DNA of 64,000 nucleotides, from positions 4,650,001-4,714,000 of the forward strand of contig JAUEDM010000002.1 in NCBI GenBank assembly GCA_033439685.1, in the 5' to 3' direction. How positions within the stretch are numbered: position 1 is the stretch's first letter; each line of letters opens with the position of its first letter. Shown here one piece after another: positions 34,118 to 44,857 of this stretch. Origin of the DNA: Apodospora peruviana. Taxonomy: Eukaryota > Ascomycota > Sordariomycetes > Sordariales > Lasiosphaeriaceae. Below the pieces are notes generated by a model, which was not told the DNA's origin, did no database searches, and saw only the letters and a list, made by a program, of their open reading frames with translations. Both the position numbers and the translations under genes were made by a program.

Positions 34118-36542
34118 ATGAGCGTCACCGGGTCCGGGCTGCTCCCCTGGGAAGAGAATATTCTGCGTGGCAAGGTATCGAGATTCTTCAACACCATGAA
34201 CTGGACCGATGGGAAGCTTCACATTAGCCGCGGAGGCAAGTTCAAAAAAGCAAACGAGAAGCGCCTGCGACAAAAGGAGTACTTTGCTAGGGCGCCTGAG
34301 CGAGCAGCAGAACAGAGGGCCTTTGCCGAAAATCCACCCCAGATATCTCTACTTCAGAGCCCCCCTGCTTCTCATTTGTCTTGTCACTTTCGTCGTTCTG
34401 GTTATTTTGGTTCTTCGCCCCCTCGTCCACCTACGACAAATAAGCAGACGGATCGACCAAGAAAACGCTCAAGGGCTGCCTCGACTCGTGAAGACGTCTC
34501 TATTACAGGTATTATCCGATCCCTGCAGCAGGACAATACGACGAAGCCTGGTGACCGCTCAGGTCCCACCAAAGCCAAGCATGACGAAGAAGATTTGGAG
34601 CAGAGGAGGCGAAAGCTTCTCGCCTTGAAATCATGGTTTCCAGGTCCACACCCACCACCCCCCGTGCCTGCAAGGAAGCGGCGGCGACTGTCACCTACAC
34701 ATCCAGTTCCGGTAGAAGCTGATAGGAAGGCGAGAGCAACGCTGCCACATATCTCGAACGGTCAAGAAGTGGTTCAGAAATACCAGCGTGGATATGGTGC
34801 CCCTGCCTTGCGTCGTGACGACGTGAAAATCCGCATTGGAAGTCAAGAGAAGCGTCTAGGAGACAGTTCAAGCATTGCCAAGTCTTCTCAACCGCCACCG
34901 GAAGCGTCTCGAAGTGGTCGAGCAAAGGCCATTCTTTCAAAGAGAAGTTCAAGCGGCATGTCGTGATTCTGGCGTTGTTGATACTGGCTGTGCTAACAGA
35001 ATGGACAGACGGCGAGGGCGCTACTACTGTTCGGCGACCCCGGCTAAGACGCCGGTCTTCGTCCGTTTCGCGAACCCGAGACACCGGAGGCATTGAACAA
35101 CCCCGGCGACGCAGTCGCATCTTGACCACATCTCCCTTGATTTTTTCGCCTGTTCCAATAAGACCGGTTCCCAGCCACATCTACTCCTCGTTGACCTACA
35201 ATTCCGTAACTACGAATAGCGCTGTCGCCCAGGTTGGTCGGACTATCTCTCCTGTTCCCCAATCGCAGAAGGGAGAGAACAATGTCTGGAGAAACTGGTT
35301 GAACCAAGATAGTAGCACCATCCCCAGTGACAGAGCAGTTGAGGGAAGTTATAGATCCGTGGAGCGACCACCAGTTAGCCCCGGCATCAGTCAGATGTAT
35401 CGGACAACCACGGAACAGATCCAATCTCTGCCCGAGTTGGACACCTTTCTGCCTAACAAATACTCTGGGCCAAGCCATCAAGCTCGGCGGCCAAATGTTG
35501 TTCTGAGTTCCGAAACCTCGGACTCTTCCCTAATCCCAAATCCACGCGGGCATCTCGAATTCAATAAACATCCCAAGCGAGCTGGATATCTTGGTTCTAG
35601 TTCTGGGTCTCTCGGGGACTTTTCTAGGCCTCCGCATGCGGGTGAAATTGATGCAACCAAGAACATCAGTTCTCCACCACTTCCTCTTATTACGGAAGAG
35701 CTGGACCTCGAGACACCAGCAATATATCCCTTGGACGCGTGGAAAGCATTTGTTTTCGGAGCCGAAGACAGTGATGAGGTTGAAGAGACTGCGTTTCATG
35801 AGGCCAAGCAAGATGCAGCTCGGGAACTACAACCGTCAGACAGTATATCCGCTACTAATGAGCCGCTACCCGACAACCAGAGTGATGAGGGAAGTGAGAG
35901 CAACGAGACCCACAACAGCGAAGAAAGTAATGAGAGCACCGATAGCAATGCGGCAACAGCTGGAGATTATGATGTGGCATCTGAGTTTACTGACGGATCT
36001 GACTCCGAGGTTTGCAAAATCACTTCTGGGTCTTCATCAGATCCAAGTCATGACACTTCAGACTCACCCACGAGGATACCCGCAGTCTCAATCGACTCAG
36101 AGATGGGCACCGAGACTGTTTTGGAAGGCGATGTCCCCATTACCTATCCGGAAGCAGTGACCAGCTTATGACCGAGACCGTATCTAGCAGTATATCTGAT
36201 CCACAGCTGGACGCTACCTCGACCATTGCTTCATTGGCGGTTGAGCCTCCACGGTCTGAGGCCAGAGTGACAGAAGCAGCCGAGCAGTTCCGGTTCGCTC
36301 CACGAAAACTTTTCATTGGCAGCCGCTCACACGATACGCACCCCACGCGACCTCCAGCGCCTGTACCGCCAGTAGGTTTTGCCAGAAGGAGAGGCCGACA
36401 AAAGAAGCGAGCTCTAGACGGTAGGGTGGACATCCGAGCCCTACCTAACTATAGCAGTGATCCGATTGAAGATATTGAGGATGAAGACGAGGTACACGAT
36501 TCGAGGTTTGGGGTTCCGGAGCTAGATTCCAGGCGATGGTGA
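34118..36542 (+). CDS. Hypothetical disordered protein with a conserved-looking WKAFVFG segment (tentative three-exon model)
   Basis: Three long consecutive ORFs in different frames (to 34966, 35009-36156, 36207-36542) read as one gene. Exon 1 starts MSVTGSGLLPWEENILRGKVSRFFNTMNW and is rich in Lys/Arg with several nuclear-signal-like clusters. Exon 2 is Ser/Arg-rich, then has a short ordered-looking segment ending DAWKAFVFGAEDSDEVEETAFHEAKQDAARELQPS and a Ser/Glu/Asp-rich tail. Exon 3 contains FRFAPRKLFIGSRSH and ends acidic. A 50-nt intron 36157-36206 (GTGACC..CCACAG) joins exons 2 and 3 in phase. The first intron is uncertain: in-phase donors at 34914 or 34947 with acceptors before 35000 or 35009, none strong. 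Function unknown; probably nuclear. Confidence 0.55.
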
Positions 36543-37328
36543 TACAGTCTAAGTAGACAAAGGGGTGTGTGGTATTTTTGACGGCTCAAATCATATCCAA
36601 TACTATTGCATCTTCAAAGAAGAGTTGCCTTTGGGACTTTGGAGCCACTAACCGGAACGCGTGGTCGAGTTACCCGTAAACACTCGCAGACGTATAAAGT
36701 CTCGAGTTCTAAGCTGAGGTTTACTTCCAAGACAAGTATACATACACTAAGGCAACAACCAAACTGGTGTCTCTCAAATGATGAATATAGCCGGGGCCGG
36801 AGTTGACGTAGACATATTCAACGGACAAGCACGGTTTTAACCGGGAGGGAGGTCTTGCAGGCGAGCCGCACCCGTCGGTTGGGTGCATGTAACTACCTTA
36901 GCTGGGCATATATAGACGTCGATCGATTTACTGGTTCGGCTGAATGCCTAGGAGAGAATCCAGTACGACTTTCCATTCTTAGGGAAGAAGTAAGTTGCGC
37001 GGGCGCACCCAGCAACGGAGCTCGGAGGACATATTGGACCGCCCGCTCGCCGAGTCGTTTACATAGTGAAGCAATCAATCAATCGAAGAGTGCCTTAATA
37101 TCGACGGTATGGAGCGCGCTCTTTCCGTCGCCATGGAGCTGGGTAATTTGTACAATGAGCGGCGCTGTCCGCGTCGGGGTGCGTCTCTCTGTGTGCTGGC
37201 AATTGATTAAAAGACAACGTCTCGTCTCTTTTTCCTTCTGGGGTTCTTCCTCTTTCTCTGTTGCCCTCTCAAGTAAGTTGATAGGTACACCCTTGTCTTG
37301 TGTTCGAGTGTCAGTCACAACAACGACG
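36543..37328. promoter_or_regulatory. Promoter region of the GH10 xylanase
   Basis: 786 bp upstream of the xylanase start. A TATA-like CATATATAG lies at about 36907-36915, and a pyrimidine-rich, CT-rich leader precedes the ATG. The coding frame is open upstream to 36855, but the added residues have no signal or domain. No clear XlnR/XYR1 site was assigned. Confidence 0.45.
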
Positions 37329-38432
37329 ATGCGGCTATCAACGACCTCCGCCCTGGCAGCCATGCCGCTGCTCGTCTCAGGCCAGCTAGACTACTGGGCC
37401 AAGCAGGCGGGCATGAAGTATTTTGGCTCGGCCACCGACACGCCCGGGCAACGTGAGCGTTCCGGCTTCGAGGCGAGCTACTCCCGCTACGACGCCATCC
37501 TCAGGGACCCGAAGCAGTTCGGCCAGACGACGCCGACGAACGGCATGAAGTGGCTGTTCACCGAGCCGGAACCGGGCGTGTTCAACTACACCGAGGGCGA
37601 AGTTGTCGCGAACCTCGCAAAGGACCAGGGGAAACTGCTCCGCTGCCACGCGTTGGTCTGGCATAACCAGCTCGCGCCGTGGGTGGAGAACACCACCTGG
37701 ACGCCCGATTCGCTGAGGGAGGCCATCGTGAGACACATCACCAATGTGGCGGGCCACTGGAAGGGCCAGTGCTACGCCTGGGACGTGGTCAACGAGGCGC
37801 TTGACGAGGACGGCACCTACCGCAAGAGTCTGTTCTATAACATTCTCGGGGAGGAGTACATCAAGCTCGCGTTCGAGACGGCGGCGAAAGTTGACCCAGC
37901 CGCCAAGCTGTACTACAACGACTACGGGATCGAGCGGCCCGCTTCTGTGAAAACGGCCGGCGCTCTGCGGATCGTCAAGATGCTCAAGGACGCTGGGGTC
38001 AAAATCGACGGCGTGGGCATGCAGGCGCACTTGCACGCCGACAACCACCCGACGGCGGCGGACCACGTCGCCACAATGGCCGCATATCTCGCAATGGGCG
38101 TCGAGGAGGTGGCATTCACGGAGCTCGACGTGCGCATCACGGACCCGGCGAACGCGACGTCGCTCGAGTGGCAGAAGGACTCGTACGTCCAGGTCACGAC
38201 GGCGTGCGCCAAGGTTGAAGGCTGCGTAGGGATCACCGTTTGGGATTTTTACGATCCGTTTAGCTGGGTGCCGGTTACGTTTCCGGGCAAGGGCGCTGCG
38301 GGGCTTTGGTTTGCCGACTTTACGGAGCATCCTGCTGTTCAGGGGATGGTGGACGTGTTGAAGACTTTGGTCGCGGAGAAGGAGGCAACGAAGAATGGGG
38401 AAAGGGAGTTTCGGAGGATGTTTTGGGCTTGA
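37329..38432 (+). CDS. Secreted GH10 endo-1,4-beta-xylanase
   Basis: A single exon of 367 residues from ATG 37329, chosen because it begins a signal peptide (MRLSTTSALAAMPLLVSG, cut near residue 18-19). The rest is one GH10 (beta/alpha)8 barrel that hydrolyses internal xylan bonds outside the cell. Family strings in order: MKYFGSATDT, TPTNGMKWLFTEP, LRCHALVWHNQLAPWV, YAWDVVNEALDE with the acid/base Glu at about 156, KLYYNDYGIE, GVGMQAHLH, VAFTELDVRI with the nucleophile Glu at about 265, and GITVWDFYDPFSWV. There is no carbohydrate-binding module and no linker, unlike many two-domain GH10 enzymes. Three Asn-x-Ser/Thr sites are visible. A basic C-terminal extension (KNGEREFRRMFWA) ends the protein. 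Confidence 0.96.
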   Translation: MRLSTTSALAAMPLLVSGQLDYWAKQAGMKYFGSATDTPGQRERSGFEASYSRYDAILRDPKQFGQTTPTNGMKWLFTEPEPGVFNYTEGEVVANLAKDQGKLLRCHALVWHNQLAPWVENTTWTPDSLREAIVRHITNVAGHWKGQCYAWDVVNEALDEDGTYRKSLFYNILGEEYIKLAFETAAKVDPAAKLYYNDYGIERPASVKTAGALRIVKMLKDAGVKIDGVGMQAHLHADNHPTAADHVATMAAYLAMGVEEVAFTELDVRITDPANATSLEWQKDSYVQVTTACAKVEGCVGITVWDFYDPFSWVPVTFPGKGAAGLWFADFTEHPAVQGMVDVLKTLVAEKEATKNGEREFRRMFWA

Positions 38433-38753
38433 TTTTACAAGATTTTAGCTGGCCGTTTTGTGTGTGAATGGATGGAATGGATGGGGAAAAGGGGGAGACA
38501 AAATGAAAAAAGAAGTACCTAGGTAATAATAGGAGTGATTGTATCTCCTTGGATTAAGTTTATCTCCTTGGATTAAGTTGAATAATAATATCCGTGAAAA
38601 GAGACCAGGAACCTTGTTGCAATATCGAAGGGATATTATGGGCAAAATTACGATGTCAAATTGTTGAATAGCGAGAAGTGATTGTGGTGTCAAGACTCGG
38701 AATCAAGAGGGTTTCTCCGAGTCTACAGCCCATCGAAGTAGAAGGCACGAAAC
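38433..38753. other. Intergenic region GH10 to Asn/Gln-rich mini-gene
   Basis: 321 bp in the same-direction gap, with a duplicated ATCTCCTTGGATTAAGTT element (about 38546-38580, direct repeat of 18 bp). It must hold the xylanase 3' UTR and the promoter of the next small gene. Confidence 0.6.
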
Positions 38754-38985
38754 ATGCTCACCGGTCCAGAGCTTTTAGGTGGTGCTGGAGGAAGGTATAC
38801 CAAGGGAAGGTACGACAGCTCCCAGGCGAGCGTACCTGCCGCCGCAATGGTGAGGAACAACGTAAGTCATCATTCTCCTATGTATATCAAATCTCGGGTG
38901 TCGGTATCTAGGTAGTGATTGTGTTGATCATAAACTAACAAGCTTTCAGCAGCCCACCACCAACAACAACAACAACAATAATAAT

Positions 38986-39017
<32 letters not shown>

Positions 39018-39198
39018 CCGCAACGGTAACAACAACAACAGAGTGAGTACATTTGGTCATCCTATCACTAGTGACATTGATGCTAACGAAAAACAGAACA
39101 AGCGCAAAAGACAGAGAAAGAAGCAGAGGGCCCGGGTTCAACAAGCCCAGCAGCAGCAGCAAGAGCAGCAGCAGCAGCAAGAGCAGCAGCAGCACTAG
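38754..39198 (+). CDS. Small Asn/Gln-rich basic protein (three exons), unknown function
   Basis: Exons 38754-38861, 38950-39042 and 39097-39198 join in phase 0 to give 100 residues. Both introns look real: GTAAGT..AAACTAAC..TTTCAG (88 nt) and GTGAGT..TGCTAAC..AAACAG (54 nt). An in-frame TAG lies 15 bases before the ATG. The protein starts MLTGPELLGGAGGRYTKGRYD. It then has a run of 19 Asn (38962-39018) and a basic cluster NKRKRQRKKQRAR that looks like a nuclear or nucleic-acid-binding signal, and it ends in Gln runs broken by Glu. I do not recognise a family. Each low-complexity class sits in its own exon. It is missed by a single-frame ORF view. A spurious match between repeats and splice motifs is possible but two complete consensus introns make that unlikely. 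Confidence 0.6.
38962..39018 (+). repeat. AAC/AAT trinucleotide repeat (19 codons of Asn)
   Basis: Nineteen consecutive AAC or AAT triplets, with three AAT in the middle, in frame in exon 2 of the Asn/Gln-rich mini-gene. Length polymorphism between strains would be expected. Confidence 0.95.
39137..39195 (+). repeat. CAG/CAA trinucleotide repeat (poly-Gln with Glu interruptions)
   Basis: CAG and CAA triplets with single GCC and two GAG interruptions, in frame in exon 3 of the mini-gene and running to two codons before its stop. Confidence 0.9.
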
Positions 39199-39467
39199 AG
39201 GCCTTGGGTTGGAAGTGTATCTATCACCTTGGCCTTCTTCCTCGAACTCCCTGTCCGTTTGGGAACACGTATTTTCCCCGCACCCTGTGTTAACGAATCA
39301 TCAATAGACTTGGCAAACTCTATAACACTTTGAGTATCCAGACCCTCTTCATACTCTTCCCGTGAGAGCTTGTCAATTCTTAGGGCTAAGACCCTACTTG
39401 CTTCTATGGTGTACCTGGAAGTTCCGTTTCCCATGATGTGTGAATTCTGAGCGTGTGCATGTTGCAA
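39195..39467 (-). CDS. Orphan ORF, 90 residues (doubtful)
   Basis: This minus-strand ORF ends in a TAG that overlaps the TAG of the convergent mini-gene (shared CTAG at 39195-39198). The composition is protein-like (SREEYEEGLDTQSVIEFAKSI), with a basic cluster PKRTGSSRKKAK, and an internal Met at 39434 could be the start. I recognise no family and see no flanking exons. It may be chance, a remnant of a larger gene, or a lineage-specific gene. Confidence 0.25.
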   Translation of the reverse strand: MQHAHAQNSHIMGNGTSRYTIEASRVLALRIDKLSREEYEEGLDTQSVIEFAKSIDDSLTQGAGKIRVPKRTGSSRKKAKVIDTLPTQGL

Positions 39468-39554
39468 CGCTGTGTTGCTTTACATGACACACAGGATACC
39501 CCTCCCTTTGTGGTCCTGAATCTGACTGGGATATGTTCTGTTGTGGATCACCAT

Positions 39555-39605
39555 AGCAGCTTAGGAAGCTTAGCAGCTTAGGAAGCTTAGCAGCTTAGGA
39601 AGCTT
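39555..39605. repeat. 17-bp tandem repeat, three perfect copies
   Basis: The unit AGCAGCTTAGGAAGCTT occurs three times head to tail without mismatch. Each unit carries the palindrome AAGCTT. It lies between two orphan ORFs in the AT-rich area after the mini-gene. Confidence 0.95.
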
Positions 39606-39679
39606 CTCAGCTACATGTCGACCTCCGCTAGACTCAAGTAGGATGCCAAAGCAGTGGGAAAGGCTTTCACATCTACATT

Positions 39680-39913
39680 ATGGACTGGACACTCGACTCA
39701 GAGAATACTATCGTGAATCCTTGCCACACATATGTAATGTCTGCAGGGTCTGACCGGTCCTCCAGCAAGAAGAGGTGGATGAGACCCATGGGACCCAAAC
39801 ACATGGGGGATGTACACAGCACCCTGGACAAGATTGAGTACTTGGATATAAAGGTACCACCCTTTGAGGATATCCTGAGGTTAGCCAAGTATGGCAGAGA
39901 AGTAGTGTATTGA
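39680..39913 (+). CDS. Orphan ORF, 77 residues (doubtful)
   Basis: It starts MDWTLDSENTIVNPCHTYVM and ends PPFEDILRLAKYGREVVY. The composition is protein-like with a basic middle (SSSKKRWMRPMGPKHMG), and codon use is more AT-rich than in neighbouring genes. No family is recognised. It directly precedes an AT-rich island and could be the broken end of an old mobile element or a young gene. Confidence 0.25.
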   Translation: MDWTLDSENTIVNPCHTYVMSAGSDRSSSKKRWMRPMGPKHMGDVHSTLDKIEYLDIKVPPFEDILRLAKYGREVVY

Positions 39914-42730
39914 ATCTAATGACACTGAAACCGGGCAATAAGGATATACGAATTAACGACTTTATGGTAAAGATTAGGATACTGCTAATGTTTTAAAAAC
40001 TCTAGCTTTTTAAAATAATCAAGTTAATAAACAGAATTCTCATGTGATAAAATCGGTAAGGCTTCGTTACGTATATTAACTTTAAAATGATTTATATCAA
40101 TTCAGATCCGAATGTGGTTATATAAACACCCTAGCTGCGCAAGTGTACTGCCACTCTGCCTCGACACCGCACGGTTTCCTTTTGACTTTTATACAAAACC
40201 GCATTTTCCTCTCTCGGGATGTCATACAGCGACTTGTCTTTCAGATGCTAGCACTTTCTACCCCTCTGGCTTAGCTCTGGCTCAACACACCTGGGTACCT
40301 AGATACCATGTATTCGCGAGAATTCCGAAATCTTCAGGCGCAGGACCTTAAGGTACCTACTTATATATGCCATCCAGTGTTGACTTGCGCGCCCACTAGA
40401 CATAAACTTGCTCGTTTCTCATTCTGGATACCTAAGGTAGGTATATACTTCGTCTGGGAGGATCTCCCAGACGATACGGAACCTGAAGGTGTAGCTACCG
40501 TATCTAGTTGAGGATGCCTTTATAATCTGCTACCTGCTCTACCAGTGGTCGAATTATCCTACTCGTGGGATCTGTCTCATATCCTCTCTGTTTCTGGGTC
40601 TAACTAGTAAGTGACTAATAAGCTAATCTAACATATCGGTCATGTCTGCCGTCTTGATCTCCACAAATGGATCAACCCATGTGCTTGTCCCTTCTCTCAC
40701 GCGACTTGCCCTTTGTTTATTAGTAATTCAATAACATACACTCGGGCTACTACTCGCTTATTATTGTTATTGCTGTTGAGCGGAAAGCTTGCCGGTTGGT
40801 GATCAATGCACGCACTCTGATGATTTCTTTTCTGGGTATGCATTACGATGGGGGTTGCCACTGCCGGTGATTGGATGGCAATGGCCGGTGAGGTAGTTCG
40901 TTGCCAGCTATGCTCCGTCCGATGAATATTATTGATATATCAGAACTGCACGGCGCAATCCAATCAAAGCAAGGGAATATCATTATCAATCACCTTTACC
41001 AACTTGGACATGTACTTAGACGGATGTCATCGAAACATCATGACACCTTAGCTCGGAGGAAGTTCCATGATTGTCCAATCCCATGCCAATATCACTGCAC
41101 CGAAAATCCCCTTTCTTCAAGTTATGTGGTCGGCCGGGTCTGATGGAAGTTTCTTCCATTTCTGTGTTACAGGTTTGAACTTTGACGAGCCAATAGGAGC
41201 CCACGCAATATCCGTACCGTACGGAGGCCAGAACCTCGGCTGCTTGGCTTTGTATAAAGTTCTGCGTTGTCACCCCCGAGGATGATATCGACAACACGGG
41301 TTTGATTTGTTCTACCGGGTGCTGGTGCGACATTCGGGCTATTTTCTTTGTAGCTAGCCACACACGTGCTGTACCTTCGTGATGCGCCGTCAGCGGTGGC
41401 GTCCTTCTCTGCAGCTGGCTTGCCGTCCCGACTAGCTGGTTCGTACAATTTACCACCGCCGCGGTTTTGGACTTCGGCTTCGGGGCGTACCAAAAGCCAT
41501 TCGATGACACAACATCAGTCACTCGGTCCGGTACTTGGCGCACTAGCTGACGTTAGATGCTGCAAATCACTTCTGCAGGTTTGTAGTTAAGGGGCTTTTT
41601 TAAGGGGTTGACCTTCTTCAAGTTCCCCCTTTCCACTGGACTACTCCATGCCTGTTTTGGGACCTCCCAGATGAAGCAGCATCCAACTGTCGGTCATGTT
41701 TCATTCCAGACCGGGAGGCTGGCTGGTGTCTAGAACTAAGTAAGGTACTCGGGGTTGCTCCTCCAACAAGGCAATGGAACAACGGTGGCTAGCTGGTGTT
41801 TCTAGCATCTACTTGAATCGTAAGCTCACATCTGCAGATGTTCAACATCACACAATGATGGTCCGAAGTCAAATTGTAATTGTTGAAATGGCTTTTGAGT
41901 ATTGCTAGAGCGCATCAAGGTATAGAGTACTGAGATGTGACTACTTGAATACAAGACAACTGCCTCCGCACCACCAAAGTCTCACGGGGTCACCTCAAAT
42001 ATTAGTATCTGTGTGCCTATGAACCCCGCTGTCCTCCAATAACAACAAGTAGAAATGTGAATGAGAAGGATAAAAACTAACACAATAAAAGGTTATATGC
42101 TAAAAGTAGTAATCGGCCGTTTGCTCTTGCTGGTATTTGGTATCTTTTGTTCTCGCACTGGCACACTGGGGGATATAATTTTGGTTTCCGTCCGTCCATC
42201 CATCCAATCCAGCCGGTTGTATACCCATTTCCTCGCACCTAGGTGAACTTGACATTTGTTTCCGACTAGGACGGTACGGCCGTAATATAACACACGAATA
42301 TCAACACAAGTAAACCTCAACTCCGGATATGGGTCGATGATGATGATGATGATAACGATATAGTGATGCAAAATGCAGAAAGGACAACTATGAAAATGAG
42401 AAAGGGGTTTACAAGAAGAAATTGATGCAGTGTCGGTCAATATATGATGGATGATATGGGCAAGGAAACGTGAATATGAGTGTAGGTAGTTGTGTAGATA
42501 AAACATTGGTAAAAGAAATTATTATGTAGTTGGATGGCATCAAGGATTGACGTGAAGATAAATGCTCTCAATGATAGTATGCGGGTTGGCCGTCGTCATC
42601 GTAAACGTGAAGATCAAAGAACGTGCAAGTCATTAGACATGACCAGAAGGTGCAGGTAATAATAAGAATAATAAAAAAAGGTCATGGCATGTCTGCAAGA
42701 CGAGGGCCGGAGAAGAGAAGAGTACAATAT

Positions 42731-44857
42731 TTAAAAACCGGTGTTGGACCGCTCGGGTCTGAACACGGCGCTGGTGAGAAAGATTTCTCCGCTAGACTTT
42801 TCGGGGACGGGCGGCGGAGTACAAGCAGCTGAGGAGGGACCGGTACTGTTGGGGCTCAAATTCTCGTCGCTGCTGCTGGTTGGCGACAGCCTCTTGCCAG
42901 ATGCATTCAAGAGTTCATGGCTGCGAGTCCGATGAACGTGCCTCCGCTCAGCATCGGATAGCGACTCTGTATTGCTTGAGAAGTCGCCCGCGCTCATCTT
43001 GGTGATGGCGTTCTCCACGTCAGCCAGGAGGGCGTAGACATCATTGTCAGCATAGATGCGGATGGTCTCAGCACGTCGCAGAGTGGTGGCTGCGTCCTCC
43101 TTGGCGCTTGGGGCACCAATGGACGCTGCCTCCTCAAACAGTGGCTGCTCAAGGATAGTCGACGGAACCTGGGCAACGACCCGTTGGGGAGAAGGGGATG
43201 AAGAGTGGGTATGGGAACTGAAGATGGCCTTGACTGGGCTGCGAGGCGGCGTGGAAATGTTGCCGGCACCGTTCGACGAGTTCAATGGGCGAACTCCCAT
43301 GGCCAACTGTAAGCTTTCGCTCACGCCCACTACGCCTCCCGTTGGTGACACGGCCAGAGTGGCGGCAGCGGCAACGTGCTCCAACAACTTCTGGCGAACC
43401 CGAGTGCGGCGGTTTTCAGCCTGCTCGAGTTTCATGACCCAGTCGTCGATGGAAGCATCGAGCTCGGCAAGAGCTTCCTCTTGCTTGAGCATCGAATCGT
43501 GGCTGAACTTGGCGGTACGGGGAGACCGGAGATATTGGCAGATGCGAGTGTGCAGGTTACGTCTTCCAGCCCGGAGGGAGGTATATGTGCGTCGAAGGTA
43601 GTCGGTCCGTTCATCCAGTTGACGAAGTTCCTGTACAGGATATTAGCATAGATATATTTCCAATTTGATCAGGCAGTCTTACCCTAGAGAGATTGTCGAC
43701 GTCCTCCTTCCGCAGTACTTCAAACCGAGCTGCTTGCTGAAGGGCCTGCTTCTGCAAGGCAGCCACCTCTCCCTGGCTCAACATATTCATTGCGTCGGTG
43801 GCCTTCCATCCTTTTGGCAGTTGTTCAAATGCCCGGCGCTCTGCGCTCTTACTTCGCTTAGACTCAGCTCTCTTCAAGATTGAACCTCCATTGCTATCAT
43901 TCCGCTTCCTCGGTCTACCTCTCTCCATGATGCTTCCCGACTCTGATTGGTTCCTTCGGTGGCCAATAGTTGAGGCGCTCCGGGGCTCGGTAGGTTCGGC
44001 CTTGGGCGTGGAGAAGACATCCGGGCCTGTCTCTTTGGGAGTGCCAACGACGGCATAGTTCGCTATCCTCTCCCATGGTTTCGGGGAGGATCGGGACTCG
44101 ACCGGGGCAGAGATAGGAGTTGGAAGGGTAGAGGTTGTCAGTGTTGAGGTAGCAGCAGACCTTGGGGTGGACAAAGCTGCCGAGAGAGGTGTAAACGGTG
44201 TTCTCGCCTTGGGAGAGTCGTCGGTCTTGGCTGAGCGGAGTGTGGGCTCGATGGGTGTGCTCCCTGACCGAAGGCGGCTGAGGGATATCTGTCGAGTTAG
44301 ACGGGGGGCAGCTGAGTTAACAGGAGGTATCACGAGCGGTGTCAGGCTCTTGGGTGACAACGGCTGCCGAAGCTCGGCCTGTGATCGTGATACTTGGACA
44401 GTATGCTGTGCGGTGGCATTGTGCTCAGCTCGCTCGTCGGGAACTTGATCTCTGGGTAGCCGCATACACTCGACGAGATGGTGCTGCTTCCAAGAGGGGC
44501 CTGGGGCACTGATGGATCGTTCGTGGAGAGGTGGACGTCCCGGAATAGTAGCTACTAGATATCAGCACGGGAAGGCAGCGAGATAGTGGCTTGACTCGAC
44601 ATACGGGAATCCATGGCGACCTCCTGAACCGTGGTCATAGGGCCCAATTCGGGCACGCTGACCTTCCGCCTGCGGATGAGATTGTGTTCCTTGATCCGTA
44701 TCCTCAAGCCGGTCCCGGATGTTGTCTTGTCACCCTTCTCGCCATTCTGTCCCATGGCCAAGGCAAAAGCCTGCTCAGGGTCTAGTGACTTCCCCGGGGA
44801 GACAGCAGACTGCTTGTCCTTGGGGAAGAGCTGGTACTTTCTCTCGGGTTGATGCAT
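42731..44857 (-). CDS. Uds1-domain (up-regulated during septation) protein
   Basis: Three exons on the minus strand (44857-44605, 44554-43683, 43630-42731) with 50- and 52-nt introns give 674 residues. The start MHQPERKYQLFPKDK and the segment GLRIRIKEHNLIRRRKVSVPELGPMTTVQEVAMDS are typical of the fungal family. A long Ser/Pro/Thr-rich region follows. A coiled-coil block at about residues 325-460 (LPKGWKATDAMNMLSQGEVAALQKQ... to the EQAENRRTRVRQKLLEH area) matches the Uds1 domain, named for a fission-yeast gene induced during septation. The C-terminus is Ser/Pro-rich. It probably acts in septum or cell-cortex processes. The first acceptor is TAGTAG, so one residue can be skipped. An additional upstream 5' exon cannot be excluded. 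Confidence 0.82.

Larger units (their letters stand above)
39199..42730. other. Gene-poor, partly AT-rich region
   Basis: 3.5 kb with the two doubtful ORFs, a 17-bp tandem repeat and an AT-rich island (about 39914-40130). The right end (about 42060-42730) is likely the 3' flank of the Uds1 gene. A 175-codon minus ORF (41016-41543) has no protein-like features and is not supported. Confidence 0.55.

Noticed and set aside
37386..38330. Long minus-strand ORF (314 codons) inside the GH10 gene
   Set aside because: It is antisense to a complete xylanase with all catalytic motifs; typical GC-rich shadow frame.
38870..39195. Minus-strand ORFs encoding long Leu, Val and Cys runs
   Set aside because: These are antisense readings of the AAC and CAG repeats of the mini-gene.
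41016..41543. Minus ORF of 175 codons
   Set aside because: No protein family resemblance and no supporting exons; overlapping ORFs of similar size on both strands.
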